This document shows positions 23,150 through 33,955 of a DNA stretch of 64,000 bases, one piece after another. Source of the DNA: Cryptomeria japonica (lineage: Eukaryota; Streptophyta; Pinopsida; Cupressales; Cupressaceae); NCBI RefSeq assembly GCF_030272615.1, contig NC_081406.1, positions 191,897,891-191,961,890 on the forward strand. Direction: 5' to 3'. The notes under the pieces are model-generated. The model worked only from the letters and a program-made list of their open reading frames with translations, was not told the origin of the DNA and ran no database searches. How positions within the stretch are numbered: the stretch's first letter is position 1; each line of letters starts with the position of its first letter. The position numbers and the translations under genes are program-made.

Positions 23150-24290
23150 AAGGACACACCCTATATGGTGTTTCGCTCTTGGTCCTCTCGGAGGACAGGA
23201 CCTATAACTAATTCACTAACTATCCTTTGATGAAGGCGGTGCTCCTGATGTATATTTTGCTCTAAGACAGCCTTAGGGACAGGCCCTATAATCAAAATTC
23301 GCTCACCATCCTTTTGAAGGACAAGACCTATATTCAAAATTCGCTCCATGTCTGTCCTAAGGACAGGACCTATAAACTCGCTTTGGTCAGCCCCTTAAAA
23401 ATGTATGCTTTATCAAATCGCTGCATGTGTTTGATGATCAAACTCAAGGCAAGGACTTCGCCCAATGTCCTCTCCAAGGACAGGTCCTAAGAAATGGTTC
23501 GCTCTATGTCCCTTCTAAGGACAAAACTCTTATAAATCGAGTTCATGCTGATGCAAGATTAATGAAGAAGCTTGTTCGTCATTCTCAAGGAGAATTTTGC
23601 TCTATGACCGTCCTAGGGACAGGTTTTATAATCAAACTCGTTCCATGTCCTTCCCAAGGACATGACTTATACCTTGAATTTGCCCATTTAAGAAGACAAG
23701 TCCGAAATGAAGAAGCTTGCTTCATGTTCTTCTCAAGGACAGGACCTAAATCCAATTTCGCTTTATGTCCTTTGTGAGGACAAGACCTAAAGGTAAACTT
23801 CTCTCACCGACCTCCCCAAAGACAAGCTCAAATCGCTCCATAACCAGCCAAAGGACAGGTTTCAAAACATAGTTCTCTCAATATCCTTGATGAGAACAGA
23901 ATCAAGATAGGCAAAATTCGCTCTCCGACCTCTCTAGGGACAGGACCTAAATGACAAGATTTGACAACTTACCTTATGACCTTTACCAAGACATGACTCG
24001 AAACTTACTACTTCATCAGCTTGAAAGCAACATCAATTCCGTCTTCTAAGAACACCTCTATAAGAAATTCGCTTTGAGACCTTCGGAAGGACGGGACCTA
24101 GAGTAGAATTTCGCTCTATGTCCTCTCCAAAGACATGACTTAAATACCATCTCGTCGCTGAAAGATCAAATCAAGGACACAAATCAAATTCGCTCTAAGA
24201 CAACTTCAAAGACAAGGCTAGAAAGTGCGCTCCAAGACCCTTGGAAGGACAAGGCATGAAATTCGCTCTTGGACCTTTGGAGGGACAAGA
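23150..24290 (-). repeat. Short-period hairpin array of copy E
   Basis: Tandem copies of TCGCTC...GTCCT-NNNN-AGGACAGGACCTA as read on the plus strand. In the best part they start at about 23299, 23341, 23378, 23418, 23458 and 23499, a period near 40 bp. The GTCCT/AGGAC arms can pair. This corresponds to the A/B/C hairpin array but is tightly packed and has a different core. Confidence 0.75.
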
Positions 24291-24470
24291 CCTAAATGAC
24301 AATATTTTTGAGCAATGATGACTCCTAACTTAGCCTGATCTGATCTATGCTAACCACATAAACTCACTCATTTCATCCTAAAAGCACAGAGAGGCAAGAC
24401 TAGACAAAAAGAAAAACCAAAAAAGAGGGGTCCCCATTTTGATGGGGCGATGTGTGATATGGTCACAACA

Positions 24471-24640
24471 TGACCAACCACCCGAAATTCTCTGTCAACA
24501 TCAATAAACCGCCAAAGACAAAAAGAACAGTTACAAAACAGAGCCAACTGATCATGAAGACAAGTAGCAGCCTTGACATCCACTGACACGTTTGCATAAC
24601 ACACAAACGGCAGAGACTGCTCTGCATACCACGTGGCAGC
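24471..24640. repeat. Tandem unit of about 160 bp, second copy
   Basis: Partner of 17966-18123. It starts with the TGACC target duplication of copy E and runs on to CACACAAACGGCAGAG. A minus-strand frame over it is shared by both copies but has no recognised domain. Confidence 0.75.
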
Positions 24641-24821
24641 AAGCAAACTACCCGTGCGTTGAAATCAATGACAAGAAGATCAACAACACACACACACACA
24701 CTCCCTCCCTCCCATGCTGATAATGCTAGTGGTTTCAATGTCATTCTTTGCGGATTCTTTGTAGCTTGTGTTTGGTATCCTAGTGATTTTAAAGAATTGA
24801 GATGATGAATGTTGCATATGA

Positions 24822-24899
<78 letters not shown>

Positions 24900-24908
24900 C
24901 CTCCCTCC
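24641..24908. repeat. Microsatellite-bearing repeat interrupted by copy B
   Basis: CTCCCATGCTGATAATGCTAG (about 24713) leads to TAGTGATTTTAAAGAATTGAG and a long (CT)n(CA)n microsatellite (about 24824-24899). The first part recurs immediately after copy B, at 36347 (CCTCCCATACTGATAATGC). Copy B thus sits at the junction of a second tandem unit. The TAGTGATTTTAAAGAA part also occurs twice near 5386-5640. Frames through the microsatellite are artefacts. Confidence 0.75.
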
Positions 24909-25303
24909 TGTTGTGACCATTTCACACATTGCCCCATTAAAATGGGGACCCCCTCTTTTCGCTTTTGTTTTGCCTGTTCTTCTCTCTGCTTTTAGGGTCT
25001 TGAGTGAGTGAGTTGTCTGTCTGGGCTAAGGCTAAACCTTAGCGGTTTCTTCTGAATGTTTTTTAAGCTGAGTCCAGTCAAATTTTGAAAGTTATTAAGC
25101 GTCCTCCCGAGGATTGAGATTGTTGAAATAAGGTAAGTCTGTCAGGAAGTCAGATAGGTCTCAGGTTAGGTCTAGTCAGGGTTTTTGAGGTAAAATCCAA
25201 ATTTTTGTCCAAGTGTTAGCATTTTGAAGGTGAAATTGTGTATTCTTGCCTAGGTGAATTTTGATCAAATTTTGGAGGCAAGATGATGCCTAAAACAGAA
25301 AGT

Positions 25304-27363
25304 TCGCTCCTGTCCTTCGCTGGAGGCCCAGGGCGAAATTCATTCTAAGTGTGATTCCTTGTTTTAAGAGGGCTTGCTAACTGGTTCTCGGCCTCGAAAA
25401 TGACCTAACTCTGCCTTGTGAAATGATTGGAGACTTAAATTTTGAATGGATTAGCCAGAAAGGATGAAATCGCTCCTGTCCCTTGCTCAGGGACCAGAGC
25501 GAAAATTTTATTTTTTGCATATTTGTCACTGACTTTTCTATTTTGTTTTGTGCAGGGTCTCCAGGAGTGATGATCGAACGTGACTTGATACTTTTGAAGA
25601 TTTTGAAGGTATGAAAATGATGAATTTTGGAGGTTTAGGGAAAATTCGCTCCTGTCCCTCTTTAAGGGACCAGGGCGAAAAGGCTTATTTGAGTCATTCC
25701 TGACCTTGTTTGGTCAAATCGAAACATCAAAGGCATGGTGGAGGGCGAAATGAATGTGATTGAGACATCCAGATTTGATTGAAGACAATGAAATGATGAA
25801 GTTTTTGCCTAGAAGGTTAAATTCGCTCCTGTCCCTCTCTGAAGGACTAGGGCGAAATTCTTTATATCCACATTTTTAGACCTTTCTTGGACTTGAACTC
25901 TTATTCATAGCGTGTAACAAGATGAAATCTTTCCTAGCAAAGGTATTTCATGATGGAATGATGAGGCATTTTGGCCTAGAAGGCAAAGTTCACTCCTGTC
26001 CCTCACTGAAGGTCCGGAGCTTGATTTTCAAATTTGCACTATTCCTGCAAGATCAAAGTAATTTTATGATTTGACGAGATCAAGGAGGGCATGTTTTGTC
26101 CGTTGAATATAATTTGTGTGATCCACAAAGGAGGAAATCAACCCAAATGACTTAAGGTGCTCCTGTCCCTCACTGAAGGACCATGGCGTTTTTTTCAAGA
26201 TTCTCCTCTGTGTTTGAGATTTTGAGGCAAAACCTAACTTGGATAGGAGGGAGACATGATATTTTATACCTCAGATGCGATTGGGGGGTTTTCAAAACAA
26301 GGAAATATACCTAGAAGGCAAAAGACGCTCCTGTCCCTCTCCAAGGGTCCAGAGCGATTTTCTAAAAAGTGCAATTTTCTTGCAAAGACAAGGCGAGTTT
26401 TGTGATTGAAATGAATGGAAGAAGGCATGTTTAGCCCGTTGAAGATAATTTGGAAGGCTAACAAGGGACGGATAAGCTTAAAAGTGAAAAATCGCTCCTG
26501 TCCCTCTCCAAGGGACCAGGCCAAAAAACCTAATAGCTAGCCTTTCTCTCCAAGTTTGGACAAATCTAAGCCAAGGCGCAAGTGTGGGATGATGTTTAAA
26601 ATGCCTTGAGGTGGAATTGAGATACAAGATTTGCAAATTTTGATGACAATAAGGAAAATCGCTCCTGTCCCTCTCCAAGGGACCAAGGCGAAATTTCCAA
26701 GTATGCCCATTTACCTTACATTTCAAGATGCTATTTTTGTTTCCAAGGCTCAAGAGGGAGTGAAGTGTGATGTTCTACACCTTGAGTGTAATTTGAAGAT
26801 TGAAGCGATCGAGAAGTTGCACAAGGACTCAAAAGCGCTCCTGTCCCTCACTGAAGGACCAAGGCGATTTTTATAAAATCAACAATTTCCCTCCACAATT
26901 ACGCTAAGGAAGGGTTGTGCAAGATGGAAAAGGTTTTCTAAAGCATGGAGAACAAAGGTTTGACTCCAAAACTTGACAATCCTGGGCTAAAATGCAAAAG
27001 TCGCTCCTGTCCCTCTCCAAGGGACCAGGGCGAAAATCTTTGGAGAATCAATTTTGCCTTGCAAAACGAGTTAGGCATGCATGAAATGAATGAAAGGGAT
27101 CATTGCTTACCCCACAGCGAGAATTGACAAATAAAGATGAAGGATTGAGGACAAAAGTAAAAAATCGCTCCTGTCCCTCTCCAAGGGTCCAGGGCGAAAA
27201 TGTCCTAATACACTTCCCTTCTTAAAATCAAGTGAATTAAACTCAAGACTCCAATTGAAAATGCCACTTTAGATGCCTAGATGAAGTTTTGGCGATTAAA
27301 AATGAAGAATGCAAGGTTTAAATTGCAAGTTCGCTCCTGTCCCTCTCCAAGGGACCAAGGCGA
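25304..27363 (+). repeat. Regular hairpin array of copy B
   Basis: Thirteen copies of TCGCTCCTGTCCCTC-N-AGGGACCAGGGCGA, starting at about 25304, 25470, 25646, 25823, 25990, 26157, 26325, 26492, 26659, 26835, 27001, 27165 and 27331. Steps are 166, 176, 177, 167, 167, 168, 167, 167, 176, 166, 164 and 166 bp. The arms pair over roughly 12 bp. Spacer sequences vary. The step is close to 167 bp with occasional +10 bp, i.e. one extra helical turn. Confidence 0.92.
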
Positions 27364-27708
27364 GGTTATTGGCATTCTTTATTTTTTTACCTTATTTCAA
27401 TGTTGATATCCTCTAAAATCGCATTAGATGCTAAAATTACCAACTTCGGAATATTTGAAAGAATTAATTAAATTGGCATTTAATAAAGAACATGGTGGCA
27501 TTTAATAAATTAATTTTGAGCCTTAGAAAATCGAATTTTTATTATAAAGGCATTTAAAATTAATTTTTTTGAAATTAAAATTTAAAATGGAGCGCTTGAG
27601 GTATTTTTTTATTTATTTTATCAAATCGGCCTCTTCTTTTTGCAATTTTATTTATTTTTTAGGCCTATTTTGCCAAGTCGGCCTATGGGAGGCAAAGTGG
27701 TGAGCGCC

Positions 27709-28172
27709 CTATATAATAGGGGTGTTTTGATCAAGTTTAATCAATCATTCACTCATTACTTTAAGTGCAAATTTGGAGATCAAGAAGAAGGTGCGAAAGC
27801 TGGTCTATTTGGAGCGAATTTATTGAAGACTAGAGGTGGTGGAGTTGATGCTTGTGAAGACTAAAGGAGGCGCATTTTGCTAAAGGGAGAGCTTTGATCT
27901 ACATTTTGCCTAGCGAATTCTCCTATTTTTGCATCATTTCTTAGAGTTAATTCTCAAGTGAAGGTATGGCGAAATCACCTTGACACCATTATTGAAGATT
28001 TGAATTTTGCGCTTTGTTTTGAAAATTCTAAGTTTGATATAGTTAATTAGGAAATGATAACTCAAGATTTATCATGAAGTTTCCTAATTAAAATCTTAAA
28101 TCTTCCTTTCTACTTTATATTTCTACGCTTTAAGGTATATTACTCATTATGAAATGTTGTGTAGGTGTCAAG
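27709..28172 (+). promoter_or_regulatory. Internal promoter and 5'-UTR intron of the copy B gene
   Basis: CTATATAATAGG (27709-27720) is a likely TATA box. A leader follows, then a candidate splice donor AAG|GTATGGCGAAAT (about 27964) and acceptor TTGTGTAG (ending about 28164), then GTGTCAAG and the ATG at 28173. The same donor and acceptor strings are present in copies A and C, and an equivalent acceptor lies just before the ATG in D and E. Confidence 0.6.
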
Positions 28173-30025
28173 ATGGCGACTCCAAAGGCAGGAGCATCTA
28201 CTAGTCGTCCGGCTCTCATGAAGGAAGATCAGAGGAATGAAGAATTGGAGACCAAGATCATGTCAAAGTGGAGGAATATTGGAGATACCAACTTGGGAAA
28301 CTTCAGTGTCAAGAAGTTTCGAGAGGTCCCTTACATTGGCAAGCCATCACCTGTCGCAAAGAGGATAATTGAAAGTGGCATCATCAAAGCGGTCGGTTTC
28401 CCTCCAGCAGTCCAGTGTCATGAGCTGATGATCGAGTGTGCCCGCCATTATGACTCACAATCAAGATCGATCGTATCCAAGGAAGGGAACACTTTGGCGT
28501 ACCTTTCAGAGGAGGCTATAAGTGAAGCTCTCCATCTTCCAGAGCATAAAGATATGATTTACAAAAGCCTAGAAGGAGCCAGGTCAATGTATGAAGATGA
28601 TCCAGACACTTGCTTGAGCATCATCAATAAGAATTGGTTACTCAAAAGTCGTCCTCGCCTGAGCAAGATTCCCAACACACCACATAGGATCGACTTCCAA
28701 GAGGAGTACAAAGATTTGATAACTTTGCTCAATCGAGTTACAGGGGCTCCTCAAGCCTTCTACTTTGAGAAGTGGATGTTCTACTTCATCCAAGTGATAG
28801 TTCAAGGGAAAGGAACGATTCATTGGGCTAGAATTATTAGCCATTGCCTGGACGTGCAGTTAAGAAGACTAAAGCCTACCAAGTCATTCCACATGAGCTC
28901 ATACGTCATATATGCCTTGATCAGGAGTTTCCAATATGCAAGACTACCTCACAGAGGAGTGATCAGAAGAGGACCCAGAGAGGTGAGAGTTTGTGACTCT
29001 TATGTTCATTTGCATCATCCACCTGGAAGTGACTAAAAGTTAGTCAATGATACCTTCACGATGAACATCACTAGGATATTGCAAGGCGGGATTCACAATC
29101 GACTATCTCCGGATGCACAAGAGCTTGTAAGGAGGTATGGTGCTTGGTTCATTCAGTTTCAAAAGTTTACTTATATCAGAGTTCATGGGTGTCCTTCACC
29201 TCCCTATATGTTGCCAAGGTATCCGACAGACAGGATAGTGCTACTTGAGGTGACTAGGCAGTTGGCAGCTTATGCGAAGGCATTCAGACACAGGCATGGA
29301 AATGGAATTCCCATGCCTATCATATTGGGGAATTCAGTTGAGGTATGTCCTAATGCTCAAGCCTTGGATGATGCAGAAAGGGAGTTGGCCTTATATTCAT
29401 TCACGTTCTTTGCCTTAAGGGAGAATTTTGATCCTTATGGGTATATGGAAGAGACAGCTGGCAGGAAATACAAGCATGAATTTCAGGTAGAGGACTTTTG
29501 GATGAATCTCTCAAATGATTTAGAAGTGAAAAGAAAGATGCATTCTAGATTACCTTTAGATTTCATCAGGAAATACAAAGTCTACAGAGTGGCCGATCAA
29601 GCTTAGGACAGTGGCAGACATCTCCAGTCATCCTCTGACAGAGAGGACAAAGCAGTGAAGATAGATTGGAACGAGCCTGAGATTTCAGACTTGAGAGCCT
29701 TGATGGCCCCAGTTTTGTCATGTACTCGCAGATGGGTGGATGTACAACATCAAAAGTTAAGAGAACAGAACATACCAATGACTTTTACTTTGGAGGAAAA
29801 ACCAGAAGAAGGAGGAGCAAGCGCAAGTGAAGACAATTCTCATCCTAGAGGCGCGAAGAGGAAAGAAAGACCTGAGAAAAGGGAACCCTCCAAGAAGAAG
29901 CAAGAGGCCAATCGAGATCGCTCATCAGGCACATCTTCTCGACATGAAAAAAGGACAAGTCAAGTTGAAGGACAAGAGAAGACGGTACCTGAGGTTGATG
30001 AATCTATGGAGTCAATGGTACAGAA

Positions 30026-30190
30026 CATAGATGACAAACTCGCCGAATACTCGGCGAGTCACAAAAACTCGCCGAGTTTTTGCCCCTGGCGAGTAGTAAC
30101 GACTTCTACTCGCCAGGAAACTCGCAGAGTTTTTGGCGAGTTTTTGCCAAAAACTCGGCGAGTTTTTGAAAAAAACTCGCCCGTGTTTTG
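30026..30190 (+). repeat. Left terminus and subterminal repeats of the hAT element
   Basis: After the terminal repeat there are about seven copies of ACTCGCCGAGTTTTT or its complement within 165 bp, several forming inverted pairs (for example ACTCGGCGAGT next to ACTCGCCGAGT). Such clusters are usual transposase-binding sites in hAT elements. Confidence 0.7.
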
Positions 30191-30702
30191 TATACAGCCG
30201 AAAACGGCTTAAAACAAATTTGTTTTTTTGTTTTTCAATTGTGTTTTGGGCTGAGAAGGGGGAAACTCATTTGGAAGGCTTGGAAGGTGATTTGGGGTGG
30301 TTATTGAGTGATTCCAAGTGGATTTGAAGGGGATTTGAAGGGGATTTGAAGGGAAAATCAGATTCCAAGTAAGTTTTTTAATTTTTTTTTCTATGCTTTT
30401 TTAAAACAATTTGTTTATTTTTTGTTGCATTTAGATTGATTACAAATGATTCCTAGGTAGTCTAAATCATTTCTAAGTTATTTACACAAGATTTAACACA
30501 ATTCTTGTTGAATTTTCACAATTTTTTTGAAGAATCTAGTTTTCAAAAAAAAATTCAAACCCTACTTTTTTTTTAAAAAAACTTCGAATGATGTCTAAAT
30601 TTATTTAAACTAATGTAGATAGTTTGCTTAGTGCTAAATTGTTTAACTAAAATGTTAATTTTTTTTTGCACTTTGTATGTGTAGGTTAAGTAAGCATTAA
30701 TC

Positions 30703-33601
30703 ATGGCAAGGGAGCAATGGCCACTAGATCCATGCCCATCTGGATTTATAGGCACCCGTCCTAGAGGTGCTAGAGATGGGGCATGGAGGTATGCCTATGA
30801 GGGACCCGATCCTGGGTCAATTATATGCATACAGTGTGAGAGAATACTTCATGGAGGCATCAACCGCCTCAAATACCACCTTGCAGGAATAGATAGGCAT
30901 GATGCTAGAGCATGCCCTGGGACCAATGAAGAAATAAAAAGACAAATGAATGCACTACTTGCAGCTGGGGAAGAGAAGAAACTGCAAAGGGAGAGGGCAA
31001 AACTAGCCATGAGATCAGCCATAGCTGAATCTCAAGGTGTTTCTATTGACCTTGAAGAGGAAGAAGAAGCACTTGAGGGCATAGTGGGCTCTCGGCGTGG
31101 CCCACGTATCCGCAAACCGACCATCAGCTCACCCATTGCTTCTGCTTCCTCTAGTAGAGTACCTGGTCGGGGCCCTGTTCCACTTCCATCACAACGATCA
31201 GGTTTGATAGGTGATTATTTTGTGCCCAGAAACACACCTGGAGGACAACCATCATTAGAGGCTAGTGGATGGAATAAGGAGGTACATGAGAAAACTGACA
31301 TTGCAGTTGCTGATTTTTGGTACTTCAACAACATTGCATTCAATGTGGCGGAGAATGCTTATTGGTTGAATTTGGTGACTGCTATGACAGTTTCAGGAAA
31401 GGGGTACAAGGCCCCTTCTCGCAGGGATTTGAGTGGGAGGTTAGTAAATTACTACATAGTCCACTTGATTTCATTTTTAATTATTTTTTAGATTTCTTGT
31501 TTATTAAATCAAAATTGTGTACTAATACCTAATTTCACTTTGCATTTACAGGTTGCTCACAAATGCAGTTGCTAGGGCAAGAGAAGTGATGGAGGATCAA
31601 AAAATTGATTGGGCAAATTATGGCTGCACCATTCTTTCTGATGGGTGGACAGATGGCAAGAACCGCACCATCATCAATTTTTTGGTCGCTTGCAAGGACA
31701 ATGTAGTGTTCTTGAAATCTGTCGATGCCTCCAACAAGGTGAAAAATGCAGAAACATTGGCTGGAATGTTGGAGCGTGTCATCATGGAGGTGGGGGTAGA
31801 GAATGTGGTGCAAATCATCATAGATAATGCAGCAGCATATGTGTCAGCAGGTAGAATCCTTTTGAATTATCACCTTTAGGCATTAGCAATATTCTCATTT
31901 GTTGTGGGCTTTGTTTTACTTGGTTGCATATTTCTTAAGAATAAATTCTTCTTTTGCAGGAAGAATCCTCCAAGAGAGGCACCCCACTCTTTTTTGGACA
32001 CCTTGTGCAGCACATGTCCTTGACCTTCTTTTGGAGGACATAGGAAAACTTGAGTGGGTGACTCCAGTTGTGGAAGATGCAAGGAGGATCACTAAATATA
32101 TCTACAATCACCCTTGGGTCCTAAATTTGATGAGACAACACACGCAAGGGAAAGATTTGGTGAGAGCTGGTGTCACAAGGTTTGCAACGATTTTCTTGAC
32201 GTTGCAAAGCATTCTTGCTGCATTGACTTCTTTGAAACAAATGTTTGTGAGTGGAGAATGGCTTAACTCACCTTATTCAAAGAAGCCTGAAGGAGAGGCT
32301 GTCGCATGCATAGTCTTCGATAACCAATTTGCACAAAGGGCTGCAGAGATTGTGAAGGTTGTTACTTCAAAACTTTAATTTTTAAATTTTAGTTATTTTT
32401 GATTCAAGTCTCTCATTACTAATTTGTAACTTCATTATTTAAATTTTGATCTTTTTGTAATTTGTATTTTTCAATTGTAGGTGTCAGAGCCCTTGGTTCG
32501 AGTTCTTCGCTTGGTGGATGGGGATAAAACCCCAATGGGATATCTTTATGAGGCCATGGATAGGGCCAAAGAGTCTATCAAAAATTACTACAAGGGGGAT
32601 AGGCTCAAATTTGATCCCATTTGGGAAATTGTTGATAGGAGGTGGAACAATCAGCTCCACCAACCCATTCATGCAGCAGGGTACTTCCTCAACCCTCGTT
32701 TTAGGTTCGGGGGTTCTTACTCAGATTCGAATGGAGAAGTCATGGAGGGCCTCAGTACATGCATTGAGAGGATGGTACCTGATGTTGAGGAGAGAGACCT
32801 CATTGTGAGTGAGCTCCAAAATTATGAGGGAGGAAGGGGTAAGCTATTCTCTTCAGAGCTGGCTAGGAGAGGAAGAACCACTCAAACCCCAGGTATAACA
32901 TTTGCCATTTGGATTTTGGGATCTAAAGACTAAAATGATTGATAAATTATGTTTTCTCTTTTCTCTTTGCTTTCTAACTTTTCCATTTTATTTATTTTGC
33001 AGATGCTTGGTGGCAAAATTGGGGTGGAAACACCCCACATCTCAAAAAATTTGCCCTCAGAGTCTTATGTCAGCCTTGCAGTTCATCCAATTGTGAGCGC
33101 AATTGGAGCTTGTTTGAAGCAATCCACACGAAGAAGAGGAGCAAGTTAGCGCAGAAACGGCTCAATGACCTTGTCTACGTGCAATATAATCTTCGATTGC
33201 GCGTAAAGAAGGTAGAGGAACTAGAAGGTGGTCCAATTGACTTGGATGATATAGATCCTTACAGTGATTGGACATCACAGGAGCAGCCTCCATTGTTTTC
33301 CGACACTGACATCACTGATTTGGAGAGGCAGGCTATGGAGGAGGGGGGTGGATTTGGTTTCAGGCTGGATGACATTGAGGAGGATGAGGATGAGGATGAG
33401 GATGAGGATTCATTGCCAGTGCCAGAGGCAGGTGGAGACATAGCTTCATCCAGGATGGAGAATGAGTCTCAATCAACCATACCGAGCGAGGAGGCACAGT
33501 CACGCCCAGTCCCACAGCAGACTTATACGACTAGACAGTCTAGACCCTCTAGTTCTACCTCTCCCCATGTTTTTGCTAGAGCTGGGAAGAGGAAGTTGTA
33601 A
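30703..33601 (+). CDS. hAT transposase (BED finger, DUF659, hAT dimerisation), five exons
   Basis: Proposed exons: 30703-31439, 31552-31850, 31960-32357, 32481-32892, 33003-33601. All introns are GT...AG and the exons sum to 2,445 nt, 814 residues with no stop. The first exon has a BED-type zinc finger (CIQCERILHGG, then H and C ligands to about residue 75). Exons 2-3 give the DUF659-type catalytic part (ILSDGWTDGKNRTIINFLV, IIDNAAAYVSAGR, ERHPTLFWTPCAAH). The last exon has the hAT C-terminal block (WWQNWGGNTPHLKKFA, SNCERNWSLFEAIHTKKRS), whose Glu fits the DDE triad, then an acidic GAGGAT-encoded tail. It catalyses cut-and-paste transposition in the nucleus. The start Met follows a candidate 5'-UTR splice acceptor. 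Confidence 0.88.
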
Positions 33602-33837
33602 TTGTAATTTGTGATGATGTATTTACTTTTGGTTTTACAAAAACTATTTAGTAATTTACTATTTTGCTTCAGGCTTCCAGCCATCAGCATTCCTCATGAG
33701 GATGCGATTTTGTAGACACTTTGCATTTAAATATATCTAGAATCAGCTTGTTTCTTTTGTGCTATCATTTATTGACTCTTTGGATGCATCTTCTCATTAA
33801 AAATTGCAAAAAAAATGCATTTTTTACTAAGTTTAAG

Positions 33838-33955
33838 CGTGTTTTTAAGTTGCCAAGTTTTTCGCCGAGTTTTTCCGAGTTTTTCCCGAGTTTTCGCCGA
33901 GTTTTTTTCCCAAGGGCTTGGCGAGTCGAGCCGAGTCGCGAGTAGTTCAACTATG
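33838..33955 (+). repeat. Right terminus and subterminal repeats of the hAT element
   Basis: Four or five copies of (C)CGAGTTTTT lie within about 70 bp, followed by GGCGAGTCGAGCCGAGTCGCGAGTAG and the terminal repeat. They are in inverted orientation to the left cluster, as expected for two ends recognised by one transposase. Confidence 0.7.

Larger units (their letters stand above)
18124..24470 (-). mobile_element. GLU copy E: 6.3-kb LTR-like unit with protein gene, reverse
   Basis: On the minus strand it starts TGTTGTGACC (at 24470) and ends CACATCAACA (at 18124). It is flanked by a perfect duplication TGACC (18119-18123, 24471-24475). It carries the repeat array, internal TATA, gene remnant, telobox and 3' TATA in the same order as B and C, but at lower sequence identity. 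It has no second terminus, RT or integrase. Confidence 0.87.
30026..33955 (+). mobile_element. hAT DNA transposon with apparently intact transposase
   Basis: A 3.93-kb insertion within the GLU gene of copy B. Flanks are an 8-bp duplication with one mismatch (GTACAGAA 30018-30025, GTACAAAA 33956-33963), typical of hAT. Ends are imperfect inverted repeats: CATAGATGACAAACTCGC left; CATAGTTGAACTACTCGC as the reverse complement of the right end. Subterminal clusters of ACTCGCCGAG-type repeats follow at both ends. It carries one five-exon transposase gene. With an uninterrupted frame it may be a recent, possibly active copy. Confidence 0.9.

Noticed and set aside
24463-24897. Frames with long Arg-Glu or Leu-Ser runs
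   Set aside because: They are translations of the CT/CA microsatellite.
25304-27363. Regularly spaced short palindromes resembling a CRISPR array
   Set aside because: The DNA is eukaryotic, the step is about 167 bp, the palindromes vary in sequence, and no cas genes are present. It is an internal repeat of a plant mobile unit.
33259-33441. Minus-strand poly-Ser frame
   Set aside because: It is the antisense shadow of the Asp/Glu-rich tail of the hAT transposase.
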